This document shows positions 47,755 through 59,420 of a stretch of DNA of 64,000 nt, piece after piece. A model generated the notes under the pieces. The model did no database searches. It had not been told where the DNA came from and saw nothing but the letters and a program-made list of their open reading frames with translations. This stretch comes from Erigeron canadensis (Eukaryota; Streptophyta; Magnoliopsida; Asterales; Asteraceae): NCBI RefSeq assembly GCF_010389155.1, contig NC_057761.1, positions 21,392,501-21,456,500 on the forward strand, in the 5' to 3' direction. Each line of letters begins with the position of its first letter. Within the stretch, counting starts at the first letter, position 1. Position numbers and translations under genes: made by a program.

Positions 47755-48181
47755 ATTAACATGTTATAATGACCCAAAGAAGTTGATATGTATGTGGCCA
47801 CCGGATCTTGAAAGACTTTGTACCAAGTCTTTCAAGTTGATATGTATGTGGCCATTATAGTTAAATGACAATTGTGCAATTCATAAATACAAATTTTTCC
47901 AAAACACGGCAGCTAACAAGCATTGGCTGGCCATAATACGAGTAAACACGTTATGGACCCATAAGCTTTTTGCCTTTTTCTGTGTGTGGCCACTATCTCT
48001 TGAAAGACTTTGGGTGATCATTGACTGACTCCAAGTCTACTATGAAATATCTTGTGGACTCAAGTCGATATCTACCTAAGTATACGTTCATAAAAGATTT
48101 TAAGGCATGCTGTGTTATATATATATGCCCCATTCACCCTGTATCTGAATTATACATCTACTCTATCCTAATTACTCCAAA
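47755..48181 (+). promoter_or_regulatory. Promoter of the intact RLP gene
   Basis: The family upstream region has a TATATATATA box at about 48117-48126, some 55-65 bases before the ATG, and a W-box TTGACT at 48021-48026. The second half of the duplicated promoter seen in copy 1 is retained. Confidence 0.5.
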
Positions 48182-49520
48182 ATGGAAGCCACTAATTTTA
48201 TTGTCAATGTTACAATATTATTTCTGTTCTTTCAAACATATGGTGCAAGCAGCAGCAACACCATGACTAAAGCTTCCTCAAACGTTACATGTATCCAAAG
48301 AGAGCGGCAAACACTGCTTTTATTCAGACAAGGCTTCACGCACCAATCGAATCGGCTGTCAAGATGGACCGGGTTAGAATGTTGCGAGTGGGAGGGAGTT
48401 GCGTGTGACAATAGAACTGGTCATGTCATCTCACTTGATCTCTTTGGCTATGACATCAACTTGACCATCCCCGTTTGGTTATCAAACCTTACTCGCCTCG
48501 TGCATCTAAACCTTGGCTATAACAGCTTCCATGGGGGAATACCAGATTCTATTGGAACCTTGAGCTCTCTTTCTTCCATCCACCTTTCAGATAATCAATT
48601 GTCTGGTCCTATTCCTGATTCAATTGGAAACTTGAGCTCTCTTTCTTCCATGTTCCTTTCAATGAATCAATTGTCTGGTCCAATACCTCCCTCACTTGGT
48701 GCTCTATCATCTCTAACAGACCTCTTTCTTTCCTTTAATCAATTGAGTGGGAGCATACCTGAAAGCATTGGACTACTCACCAGCCTACAAGAACTCTATC
48801 TTAACAATAACAAATTGTCTGGTCCTATTCCTGATTCAATTGGAAACTTGAGCTCTCTTTCTTCCATGTTCCTTTCATTGAATCAATTGTCTGGTCGGAT
48901 ACCTCCCTCACTTGGTGCTCTATCATCTCTAACAGACCTCTTTCTTTTTGGTAATGAATTGAGTGGGGACATCCCCACTAGTCTTGGTCAGCTTTCAAAC
49001 CTCCAATACCTTTATCTTGATAATAATAAATTGAGAGGGGTTGTTTCTGAAATTCACTTCACCAAACTCTACAATCTAACCGACTTGTACTTATCTGGTA
49101 ATACATTGATAACGTGGAACGTCGGCCCTCATTGGATTCCTCCCTTCCAATTAGAGTCTTTGGTTTTAAGCTCCTGCTGCAACATGGGACCCCAATTCCC
49201 AAACTGGCTTCAAACACAAACACATCATCTTGAAGATTTATCTCTTAGAAATTCGAGTATAAGAGAAAGCATACCAGAGTGGTTTCACAACATCTCCTCT
49301 CATCTTCAGATCTTGGATCTGTCCGACAACCAGATCGGACCCGAATTCCCAAATATTCAAACATCAACTGATCTTCGAGATTTATCTCTTTCAAATTCGA
49401 GTATAAGAGACAGCATACCAGGGTGGTTTCAAAACATCTCCTTTCATCTTCGAAGCTTGGATCTGTCCGACAACGAGATCCATGGAAATCTGTCACGAAT
49501 AATAGCGAATAACAACACAG
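48182..49520 (+). CDS. LRR receptor-like protein (EIX-type), exon 1 of 2
   Basis: This is the first exon of the one apparently intact RLP gene (with 51359-52533: 2514 bases, 837 residues). RLPs are plasma-membrane LRR receptors without kinase that work through SOBIR1/BAK1-type partners; this is family knowledge. Visible features are a signal peptide (hydrophobic core about 6-19), LRRNT with Cys37, Cys67-Cys68 and Cys75 (CCEWEGVACDN), then LRRs with the NxLSGxIP signature and several N-glycosylation sites. The exon ends phase 1 at AACACAG before GTATAC. Reading on past the donor gives only 23 extra residues and a stop, so splicing is needed for a receptor. The start is fixed by the signal peptide and by paralogues. 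Confidence 0.85.
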
Positions 49521-49852
49521 GTATACAAGATTTTAATACTCTTTATTTTTATTTCTGCTGCTTGTGTTGGTGGTCAGATTGGATAAGATGAATGGTTTTT
49601 CTTAAAAACTTATTCAGAGGTTTTTGGTTAAAATTACGATGCAAGCTTTTATAAGATTTAAAATCAATCACACTTTTATTTTGTTAAAATGTTTAAGTTT
49701 TTAGTTTGTTGGTTGAATTTGTGTCATATATAACACTTAGAAATGTATATCTTTAAAATTATAAGTTTTTATAATTTAAATATATAAAAATTTAATATTG
49801 ATTATATCGTAAAACTTATGTTCAGTGTTGGATACGGGTCTAAAATCTAGTT

Positions 49853-50604
49853 CTATACTATCTACCAATAAACTAAAACAAGATTGTAGTCTCTTTTAAT
49901 TTACATGTTGCGTTATATTAGAACGACAAGTGTTTTTTTGTTTTATTTAATTAATTAAAAATCTAATAAATTCTTTAAGTAATCTCATTCGTATTAAACT
50001 AGGATATTGCATATCTAATCTATATAAGATCTATTAGTTACCTAATATAACTTACAACATTGTCGGTTTACATGTTTTGTTTATCTAAACTCAAGTTTCA
50101 TGATACTCATGTAAACTTTAAGGCATCATTTTACCAATGCTGGTAAGTTTTTAATACGTTTTCCTTATTATTCTTTTTTTCATTGTTATTATTAGTTTAT
50201 TGATTATTATCATTATTCTTATTATAGCATTTTAAGTTAATTGATTTGAGAATTAAACAATTACTCTACCATAATAAGCATGCGTTTTATATTATAAACG
50301 ATTTTAGTATATTAATGATTATCATTATATTGTTATAGTATTCTAAGTTAATTGATTTAGTGTTTAAAAATCACACTTTCACAACAAGTATGTTGCTTTT
50401 CATATTTTGTATGATATTTTAAGTTACATTTTAGCTTACATGTTTAACTTGACAAAAAGCATATGATTTTTTTTTAAACATTAAAAATTAAAAGCATATG
50501 ATTAGATTTATTATATTTAATATGATTAGACATAATGATTATTGATAAAGATATTATAGCTATTATTTGTCAATCCGTGCAACATGCACGGGTGTTGATA
50601 CTAG
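49853..50604 (+). mobile_element. Helitron, 752 bp, in the RLP intron
   Basis: It starts TCTATACTATCTACC. It ends with a perfect 7-bp hairpin (CCGTGCA/TGCACGG, 50575-50591) and CTAG at 50601-50604, followed by T. It has no coding capacity. It sits directly after another Helitron 3' end (CTAG 49848-49851), an end-to-end arrangement also seen at 7042-7047. Confidence 0.7.
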
Positions 50605-50819
50605 TATTATATTATAGCTATTATATGTAATATTTTCATTTAGCACATTTTTAAAAAAATTTCACTTACACTACCATTTTAACATTAATAAATTACACCA
50701 TCAATATTTTATCTTTTAAAATATCTTTATTAACTTTTTACATCAATTACACTTACATAAATTATCTACATCGCTCAACGTCTCATCTACCACCATCAGT
50801 CGACCCCACCACAATATCG

Positions 50820-50862
50820 TCGCCGCTACGCCCACCGGCGCATTGCGCGGGTAATGTGCTAG
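50820..50862 (+). mobile_element. Second Helitron 3' terminus
   Basis: A GC-rich imperfect hairpin CCGGCGCATTGCGCGGG is followed by CTAG (50859-50862) and T. The 5' end was not found; the element may be the host of the Helitron at 49853 or truncated. Confidence 0.55.
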
Positions 50863-51358
50863 TTTAATTTACAGTTTTCATAGAACTGGTATAAGTATTT
50901 TTTTTATTCTTTTATTTTTATTTAATCATTTCGTTATATAATATGATATGGAAATCTAGAATTTTCTGCATATATCTTATTCATTTTCATAAATATGTTT
51001 TTCAAATAAGAAATAATATTTTATTCACATGATACGATCATGGATACTAAATATATATAACTGAACTTTAAAGTTTAAAATATTTCAACCAAATAAATAG
51101 TTAAAAATGACAGAATTGATATCATTAAAAGTTTAAAGATATTTCTTTATGCTTTTTATATAGTAACTTCTATATAGTAATATTTGTTTTTCTCCTTTCA
51201 TTTTTTGGTTTGGTGATAGTAGTCGTATAATGAAAGTTATTGGACTAGATTTTGTCTTTGTATATAAATTTCTAGGGGGCAGATGATAGCCCCAAGCTAA
51301 TCCAACCTAAGTTGTCTTATCACTATTAACTAGATAATGGTTTCCAAAATCCATCCAG

Positions 51359-52533
51359 GTCTTCAAGTTGTTGTTTTGAAGAATAACAATTTCACTGGAA
51401 GCGTTTCAACAAACTTATGCGAGTTACATAGAATACATTTGCTGGATTTATCACATAATAACTTATATGGAATTCTTCCTGAGTGCTTAGGGAGTTTGAT
51501 TAATTTGCAAGTGATTGACCTTACAAGTAACAATATAACGGGTGATATTCCACATTCATTGGGTTCTCTATCACTACTTGGATCATTGCACTTACGTAAC
51601 AACAAATTAGAGGTTAATCTCCCGGTGTCTTTACAAAACTTGAAAAACTTAGTAACAATGGATTTGGGGAACAATTTGCTGACTGGTAATATCCCTTTTT
51701 GGATTGGAAAGCTATCAAAGCTTAAAATCTTGAACCTCCAATCAAACCTGTTCATGGGTATGATTCCACCGGAACTATGTCAAATCAAAACTCTTCAACA
51801 TTTAAATCTGGCAGATAATAAGATAACCGGAAACATCCCTCATTGTTTTAGTAATTTAATTGGTATGATCAAGAGTGACGTGGAGTTAACCGACAAAAGT
51901 TATGTGTATGAAGAAAGCATTGAAGCTTGCATAAAGGGTATTCAGCAAAAGTACACGAGCACACTTCCATATCTTATATCCTTAGACCTCTCAAGCAATA
52001 AAATTATTGGTGAAATTCCTGATGTGTTGATGGACCTGGTAGCATTGACGAATTTGAATCTTTCAAGAAACGAACTAAGTGGACACATTCCCACAATGAT
52101 CGGAAATCTAAAGTCAATGGAATCTTTAGATTTGTCGATGAACAAGTTGTCTAGTCAGATTCCTCAAAGTTTAGCTAGTGTGAACACTCTAGGCTATTTG
52201 AACCTATCATTCAATAAATTATCCGGTCCATTACCGGTTGGAAATCATTTTCAGACTTTTGATAATCCCGCTATATATGAAGGGAACAACGGACTATGTG
52301 GATTCCCACTATTAAGTTGCCAAGGAAACAATTTATCATACTCTCATGTTGGTGATGATGAAGGTGAGAATGGTTCACAAGCTTTCTCGTGGTTTTATGC
52401 TGGTATGGTTCCAGGATTCATTGTAGGTTCCATGGGACTAATTATTAGCTTGCACTATAATAGGAATTGGAGGGTAACTTACTTTGAAATGATAGAGAAT
52501 GTTTACGTTTTTCTAATGGTTTCTATCAAGTGA
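51359..52533 (+). CDS. LRR receptor-like protein (EIX-type), exon 2 of 2
   Basis: It continues the receptor with about eleven LRRs, the non-LRR island (KSYVYEESIEACIKGIQQKY), LRRs ending LNLSFNKLSGPLP, and the NHFQTFDNPAIYEGN-GLCGFPLLSC LRRCT cap. An acidic spacer (DDEGENGS), a transmembrane helix (about 791-813, FYAGMVPGFIVGSMGLIISL) and a 24-residue cytoplasmic tail follow. Compared with 11414-12630, a 1-bp deletion just before the end creates an early TGA and removes about ten basic tail residues. The 3' half (from 51885) is copied in inverted orientation at 55297-55945. Joining phase 1 to this exon keeps the LRR spacing. Confidence 0.85.
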
Positions 52534-53600
52534 CTTTTGCTCAACTAAGGAAGAAGTTTTTCTAAATATATGTTTTGATGTTGTGGTTTGACTATTAAAT
52601 GTATGGTGTTATATATTTAAGCATGTGGTTGTTTAGTGTGATATTTATGGATTCAAAGAAATTTATAGGAATGAAACTTTGATAGGGGCATTTTGCTCAT
52701 GAGGACAATATGAAGTTGCTTCAAGACTAAGAAAGGGGAAGTATTTTACTATTGTTAAGAGGATGTGGGTTTTGTATTATCTCATGCAAGGAAGAGTTTG
52801 TCAAAATATTGTTTGTATTCTCGTTATGTGTCTTCGGGTAACGTATAAAAGATTGATGGGCTAAATATATAAGGCATATAAAGAACATTCCCTTATATAT
52901 TGAGCATGCAAATTATAGTTGAGTCAGCAGGAGAAATAAAAAATACTAAGCAAACTTTTTTATCCGACCCTTAGAAATGCAAGAAGATCCATATTGATAT
53001 ACTTATTAGTAGGAGATATACACGTTTGGAATTTGTTAAATTTAAATGTATGATTGAAATATTGGTGAGTCGCGTTTACCCTTTATGGTAAACTTTAAGT
53101 GTGCAAAAACGTCTCTAAGATGTAGCCAACCTTATAAAAAGAGTTTTGATTGTGGTTTTTTGTATAGAGCTTTGTTAACAGCAAATTGTTTAAAAAAAAT
53201 AAAAATAAAAAATAGGCATTTCGGGTTTTTTATCCCCACAATCTACAAGTATCTTATATTCAAGTTTACTTTTTAACAACATATCGTATCGTACATTCTA
53301 GTGTATAGAGACATTGGCGGAGCCAATGAAGTATGAGGAGGCATGATGTGTAAAATCTAGTCTTAAATTTATAAACAAGAAAATACTAATAGTTAGACTT
53401 CTACACACAGGCAGTGTACCTTATCATGTATAGTAAAGCTATCAGTAAGTCCAGGATCGAACACAGGGACTGATTAAGAGTAAGCGAGTTTTAAGTAGCT
53501 AAAAAGAGTTTGGTTTTTAAAGACACCACGTCATCTTGATCTTTGAAAAGTTAGTTTAAAATTAAAAAGAGTTAGTAATTCCGTAGAATGAATTGAAAAG
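51885..53600 (+). repeat. Inverted repeat, left arm (1716 bp)
   Basis: It runs from within RLP exon 2 through the stop and about 1.07 kb of 3' flank. The reverse complement lies at 54231-55945. The 209-residue coding part is identical in both arms at protein level (from EESIEACIKG on). The nucleotide arms differ at only a few places, including a 1-bp indel in a T run near 52570. Confidence 0.92.
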
Positions 53601-54230
53601 AGAAATTTTAATATCAATATTAATTAAAAGATCATCTACTTCGACTCCATGACACAACTTATTTAGGTTGCACTTAAATGAAGAACCAAATCAAATATGT
53701 TGATTAATAACCGAGAACTAAACAAAGACTCACCCCGTACCCGTCAAGTTCGTTACTTTATTCAATTCCCCTAATTAACTAGTTCCATTACTAAGACCGG
53801 TACCCCAAGACGCCTTTCATAACTTTCCTAATCAACTAATTGTTTTGGTTAGATAACAATTGTGTCTATTGATTGTACCCAACCATTAACCCGTTAACTC
53901 TTATTAACTATTAATTACTTTCTACCATACCCGTCATAGAAACAATCGCTTCTAACCAAGCAATCAAAATAACTTTTACACAACCTAAGTTACCACTAAG
54001 ATCATGCAAAAACTATCCGCAATCAATAATTAAATAACAAAGAATTAATAAGCTAAGATCTCGACACAACGTTAAATCAAATCAATTTGAATTCAAAAGA
54101 TTATGCAACCATTATTCAATTGTATCATTTCATCTTAGTAGATGATTAAAAAAACTTAGCTACTCATGCCAAGACAAATAAAACTAACCATTATAAGATA
54201 AGTATACAATATTATTATGGATTTTACTAA
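53601..54230. other. Spacer of the inverted repeat
   Basis: 630 bases, AT-rich, with no gene seen. The sequence ACCCGTCA and AACTAGTT words suggest old transposon sequence. It would form the loop of a hairpin transcript. Confidence 0.6.
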
Positions 54231-55945
54231 CTTTTCAATTAATTCTACGGAATTACTAACTCTTTTTAATTTTAAACTAACTTTTCAAAGATCAAGATGA
54301 CGTGGTGTCTTTAAAAACCAAACTCTTTTTAGCTATTTAAAACTCGCTTACTCTTAATCAGTCCCTGTGTTCGATCCTGGACTTACTGATAGCTTTACTA
54401 TACATGATAAGGTACACTGCCTGTGTGTAGAAGTCTAACTATTAGTATTTTCTTGTTTATAAATTTAAGACTAGATTTTACACATCATGCCTCCTCATAC
54501 TTCATTGGCTCCGCCAATGTCTCTATACACTAGAATGTACGATACGATATGTTGTTAAAAAGTAAACTTGAATATAAGATACTTGTAGATTGTGGGGATA
54601 AAAAACCCGAAATGCCTATTTTTTATTTTTATTTTTTTTAAACAATTTGCTGTTAACAAAGCTCTATACAAAAAACCACAATCAAAACTCTTTTTATAAG
54701 GTTGGCTACATCTTAGAGACGTTTTTGCACACTTAAAGTTTACCATAAAGGGTAAACGCGACTCACCAATATTTCAATCATACATTTAAATTTAACAAAT
54801 TCCAAACGTGTATATCTCCTACTAATAAGTATATCAATATGGATCTTCTTGCATTTCTAAGGGTCGGATAAAAAAGTTTGCTTAGTATTTTTTATTTCTC
54901 CTGCTGACTCAACTATAATTTGCATGCTCAATATATAAGGGAATGTTCTTTATATGCCTTATATATTTAGCCCATCAATCTTTTATACGTTACCCGAAGA
55001 CACATAACGAGAATACAAACAATATTTTGACAAACTCTTCCTTGCATGAGATAATACAAAACCCACATCCTCTTAACAATAGTAAAATACTTCCCCTTTC
55101 TTAGTCTTGAAGCAACTTCATATTGTCCTCATGAGCAAAATGCCCCTATCAAAGTTTCATTCCTATAAATTTCTTTGAATCCATAAATATCACACTAAAC
55201 AACCACATGCTTAAATATATAACACCATACATTTAATAGTCAAACCACAACATCAAACATATATTTAGAAAAACTTCCTCCTTAGTTGAGCAAAAGTCAC
55301 TTGATAGAAACCATTAGAAAAACGTAAACATTCTCTATCATTTCAAAGTAAGTTACCCTCCAATTCCTATTATAGTGCAAGCTAATAATTAGTCCCATGG
55401 AACCTACAATGAATCCTGGAACCATACCAGCATAAAACCACGAGAAAGCTTGTGAACCATTCTCACCTTCATCATCACCAACATGAGAGTATGATAAATT
55501 GTTTCCTTGGCAACTTAATAGTGGGAATCCACATAGTCCGTTGTTCCCTTCATATATAGCGGGATTATCAAAAGTCTGAAAATGATTTCCAACCGGTAAT
55601 GGACCGGATAATTTATTGAATGATAGGTTCAAATAGCCTAGAGTGTTCACACTAGCTAAACTTTGAGGAATCTGACTAGACAACTTGTTCATCGACAAAT
55701 CTAAAGATTCCATTGACTTTAGATTTCCGATCATTGTGGGAATGTGTCCACTTAGTTCGTTTCTTGAAAGATTCAAATTCGTCAATGCTACCAGGTCCAT
55801 CAACACATCAGGAATTTCACCAATAATTTTATTGCTTGAGAGGTCTAAGGATATAAGATATGGAAGTGTGCTCGTGTACTTTTGCTGAATACCCTTTATG
55901 CAAGCTTCAATACTTTCTTCAGACATATAAACTTTGTAGGTTAAC
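54231..55945 (-). repeat. Inverted repeat, right arm (1715 bp)
   Basis: It is the reverse complement of 51885-53600. The outermost ~50 bases (about 55895-55945) are more diverged than the rest, while the inner part is nearly identical. Confidence 0.92.
55297..55945 (-). pseudogene. RLP 3' fragment on the inverted arm
   Basis: It encodes the last about 208 residues of the RLP: non-LRR island, final LRRs, LRRCT, transmembrane helix and the same shortened tail. It lacks any signal peptide, LRRNT or promoter. Upstream on its own strand the family sequence ends at 55945, so it cannot make a receptor. The M at its start (YMSEESIE) is incidental. Confidence 0.85.
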
Positions 55946-58900
55946 CATCCTAACCATATAATAACAAATTCTTATGTACAAAATGCTTGGATAATAATAA
56001 GTGCACAAATGCATGTCTAATATAAATACAAATATATTGCTAATGGGATTATGTAACAAATTTTAAAACACAAAGGTATGCATATATATATATACATGAC
56101 ACATAAACATATATATATACCCACATTTTTTTTGAAAACCTTTAAAAGCTAGTAAACATTGGAATACATGCACCTTTACTACCTACTATTACATATAATA
56201 CTTACATACACCACATATATACATACTTACACTTAAAATACAAAATTTAAACAAAAATCCCTTCCATTTTCCTTTACGAAAACCGGCCCCCCTCCCCCAT
56301 AAGCCTTTACCCAATCAAAAATTAGTTGCATGCATTATTCTTACACTTCCAAGGCATTTCATACCCAAAGTCACACTCCAACTCTTTCTTCACACAACTT
56401 AATCACTCTAACCCTTCCTAACAGACACACAAACACCTTTTCTCTCTCATTTCTTCTCTTCTCAAATTTTCTGCATTTTCTCCTCCTATTCTTCTTCTCC
56501 ATTTCGGTTTAAAGAAAGCAACAAAAAGGCAAGAAAAATCAATCTAAAGTTATAGTAATAATAAGGGTTTTTAAAGGAGTAAACAAGGGTTGATTCAAGT
56601 AAGGGCTAAGGGTTATTTTAAGCTTGGATTAAGGTTCATATGGGGCTTAGAGGACCACGAAATTTTCTGTCCAAATTCATCTCCAAAACCGAGTGCAAGA
56701 AGGGTATAAATCTTCATCTCTTTGTTTAATCTATCTTGTTTTTGTATATACTAAAAGATCTTTATCAAAGACCATGTTTTTCTTTGATTTTCTTCTTGAA
56801 AATACACTTGATAAAGGCAAGTTGATAGAATCTTCTTCCTCATGCTCATGCATGTTGAAATCTAGAAGAAAGATTCAAGGATTCAACTAGTTTAAGACCC
56901 AAAGGTGTTGTCATAGTTTAAATAGATTTTAAAGTGATTTTTCCTTTGAAATATGGTCATATTTTTATATATTTTGATGAATATATTTCTGGAGTTTTTC
57001 ATAAAAATGTGTTTTTAAGTTGTTGAATTGAAGATGGATAAAGATTTGTTGTTAAAATGATGAGATGATTACATGCATGCTTAGATTTGCACTAGTTTAA
57101 GTTTTTTTAATTTGGGATTTGAGATGGGTCTTTAATTGATGATTTCATATATATTTTGATGTTAAAATACATGTTAATAATCTGGGATGTATGAAGTTAG
57201 TACAAGAAATAAGGATTTTATAAGAATTCAAGACAAAAATATGCACAAAAATCACTAACCGAAATCACAAGAACACAAACATAAATTCATCACTTTCATC
57301 ACATGATTTGTCCATAAAATATGAAATAAAATCTAGAGAAAACAATAATGAAAGATAAAGAGATGAATTAGGATGAACAAAATGTATAGGGTTTGCCAAA
57401 ATAAGTATTGGGTGAAGCTATAAAGTAAAGGCATGCATTGGGCAAACAAAGTAAGCTGACAGAATCTATCTTCTGTCTTTGAACGGCCAAACTGGGCATG
57501 TGAGGGCATTTTCAAGTAAAACTTTCAAAATAAAGGTTGTAGAGAAACGAGTTAAGAATAACCACCAAATGGAATTACTCAAAAATAATGAACCAAACGA
57601 AAGATATGATTTTTCTATTGAAACTGGTCAAAACTGTAATTTGGTATGAATATTTTATAAACTTTAACAATTTTTATCTCCTAATCCATAAGGTTCCAGG
57701 AGGTCATACTTGGTGGAAACTAATTTCAATGTGTTTTGAACTTAAAATAAAATTCTGAGATTTTTCTAACAATCAAAACATCAAGAACCTTTATAAAACT
57801 TCTGATGTCGCAAGCAGTGTCCATTCGGAACAGTTTGTGTTTGGATAATTTTTAAGCACACCAAACATCATCTAAAAATTCACAAAAAATTCACAAAAAT
57901 ACTAGATACATATAAGTCACTGTGTAAAAATCATGAAGGTCCAAATAATTTGGCTTGACCCCAAAATAGTAGCCAACATTTCAAAAAAATATGAATTAAA
58001 AACAAAAAATTTGAAAGGAAACTAACCATTTGTATAATGGGCTAAAAGATGCACTAAAACCATAATGGGCTAACCCGGCCCAAATTCTAAACCCATAGAA
58101 CCATAAATCAGTAGGCCCACTTGGCCCAACAAACCATAAAGTCCAATAACCAATACAACCCATTAAGCACATAACCCAAATAAGGTTAAGCCCAATAACT
58201 AAATTAAGCCCAAGTCACTTAAAAACCCATCACACTTTAGGCCCAATTGATAATGGCCCATAACACTTAAATGAATTTCATAAACCCAAGTAATCATACG
58301 ACATATCGAGAAAAATGTGAGTTAAAGGATAAGCGTAAACATTGTAACGCGAAATATAACTAAGCGGAATGAACATAAGTAATTACGTTAACCAATCTAT
58401 AAATTGATATCACAAATGCTAATTCATCCTAAAATCGGTTACACATCAAATGATGAATAAGGTTAATATAACTTAATATGACATTAGCATATGATGACCT
58501 AAGATGCCAAACGAAACCACAAATGAAGACAAGTTACCGAAATTCTAACAACTTATACTGAAAGTGACCTTTTACACCATCAATCTCTATGATTAAAAAG
58601 ATGTGAATATTAGCAATACACTTGGATTCCATAATTGGTGACAACTTAATAAAAGTGGCATTTCTAAGTTATGGCTTAAGATAGGAACTTATGTATATTA
58701 GTCCTCTCGTTAGGATAGTCTTGGCTTTGAAATGTGGATGATGACCATGATGGAATATATAATCAAGGAAACAATAGATGGGAAGTACCCATTTTGGGAT
58801 AAGTATATATATAATGCTCTGCATACCAAGGTGAGTCATAGCCCCCTTTCAAACTCTTTTATGCGTTTTACTTTCGGGGTGAAAAACATGATAAATAAAA

Positions 58901-59420
58901 TTGCTTTCTTTTATGAAGTGATATTTGAAGGAATGATTATGATATGGAAATTATATTGTATGTTCAACATGTTATATATTATATGATGAGCTTGAGTACT
59001 ATCAAACTGTTTCACCTCGGTACACTACTATTAACTCTTCGAGAGGCCTGTAGTTTGAGAGTTGTGCCACTAGGACTTGTCCCCTCACCCAATGCGTAAC
59101 GGTGGGATGTTTGGCTTGCCTTTGTGATGACCTTCATTCCCAGTCCGACCACGCGGTCCTCTAACTACTATATCAGTGGTCAATTCTATGCCACGCCCCA
59201 TTCTATTATTATTGTTAATATTACTATTGCATGTGATTGACGGCACATGTTTCTTATTATCTTGGACATAACCGGTCTTAGTAGTGGCTCAAGCACAAAC
59301 TCATCAAATTATGCCTTTGGCTAAATGTTATTAATATTATTATGGATGGATATTATGGTTGAACATACGGTTTGGGCATTGGACCTTATATGGAATCTTG
59401 AAAGTTGTCGAAATTGACGA

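Larger units (their letters stand above)
49521..51358 (+). other. Intron of the RLP gene, carrying Helitrons
   Basis: 1838 bases between a GTATAC donor and a CCATCCAG acceptor, with a CTATTAAC branch-point-like motif near 51322-51330. It contains a complete Helitron (49853-50604) and the 3' end of another (50859-50862). The donor, acceptor and phase are identical to those of the gene begun at 3626, which supports a true ancestral intron. Confidence 0.7.

Noticed and set aside
53085..54746. Two identical 63-codon open frames, one on each strand (53085-53276 and 54555-54746).
   Set aside because: They are mirror images created by the inverted repeat in the RLP 3' flank. The related flank at 13140-13330 is not open, and there is no recognisable domain.
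51885..55945. The inverted repeat as a pure assembly error.
   Set aside because: The arms differ by substitutions and at least one indel, the outer rim is diverged and a unique spacer lies between them. An assembly cause is still not excluded without long reads.
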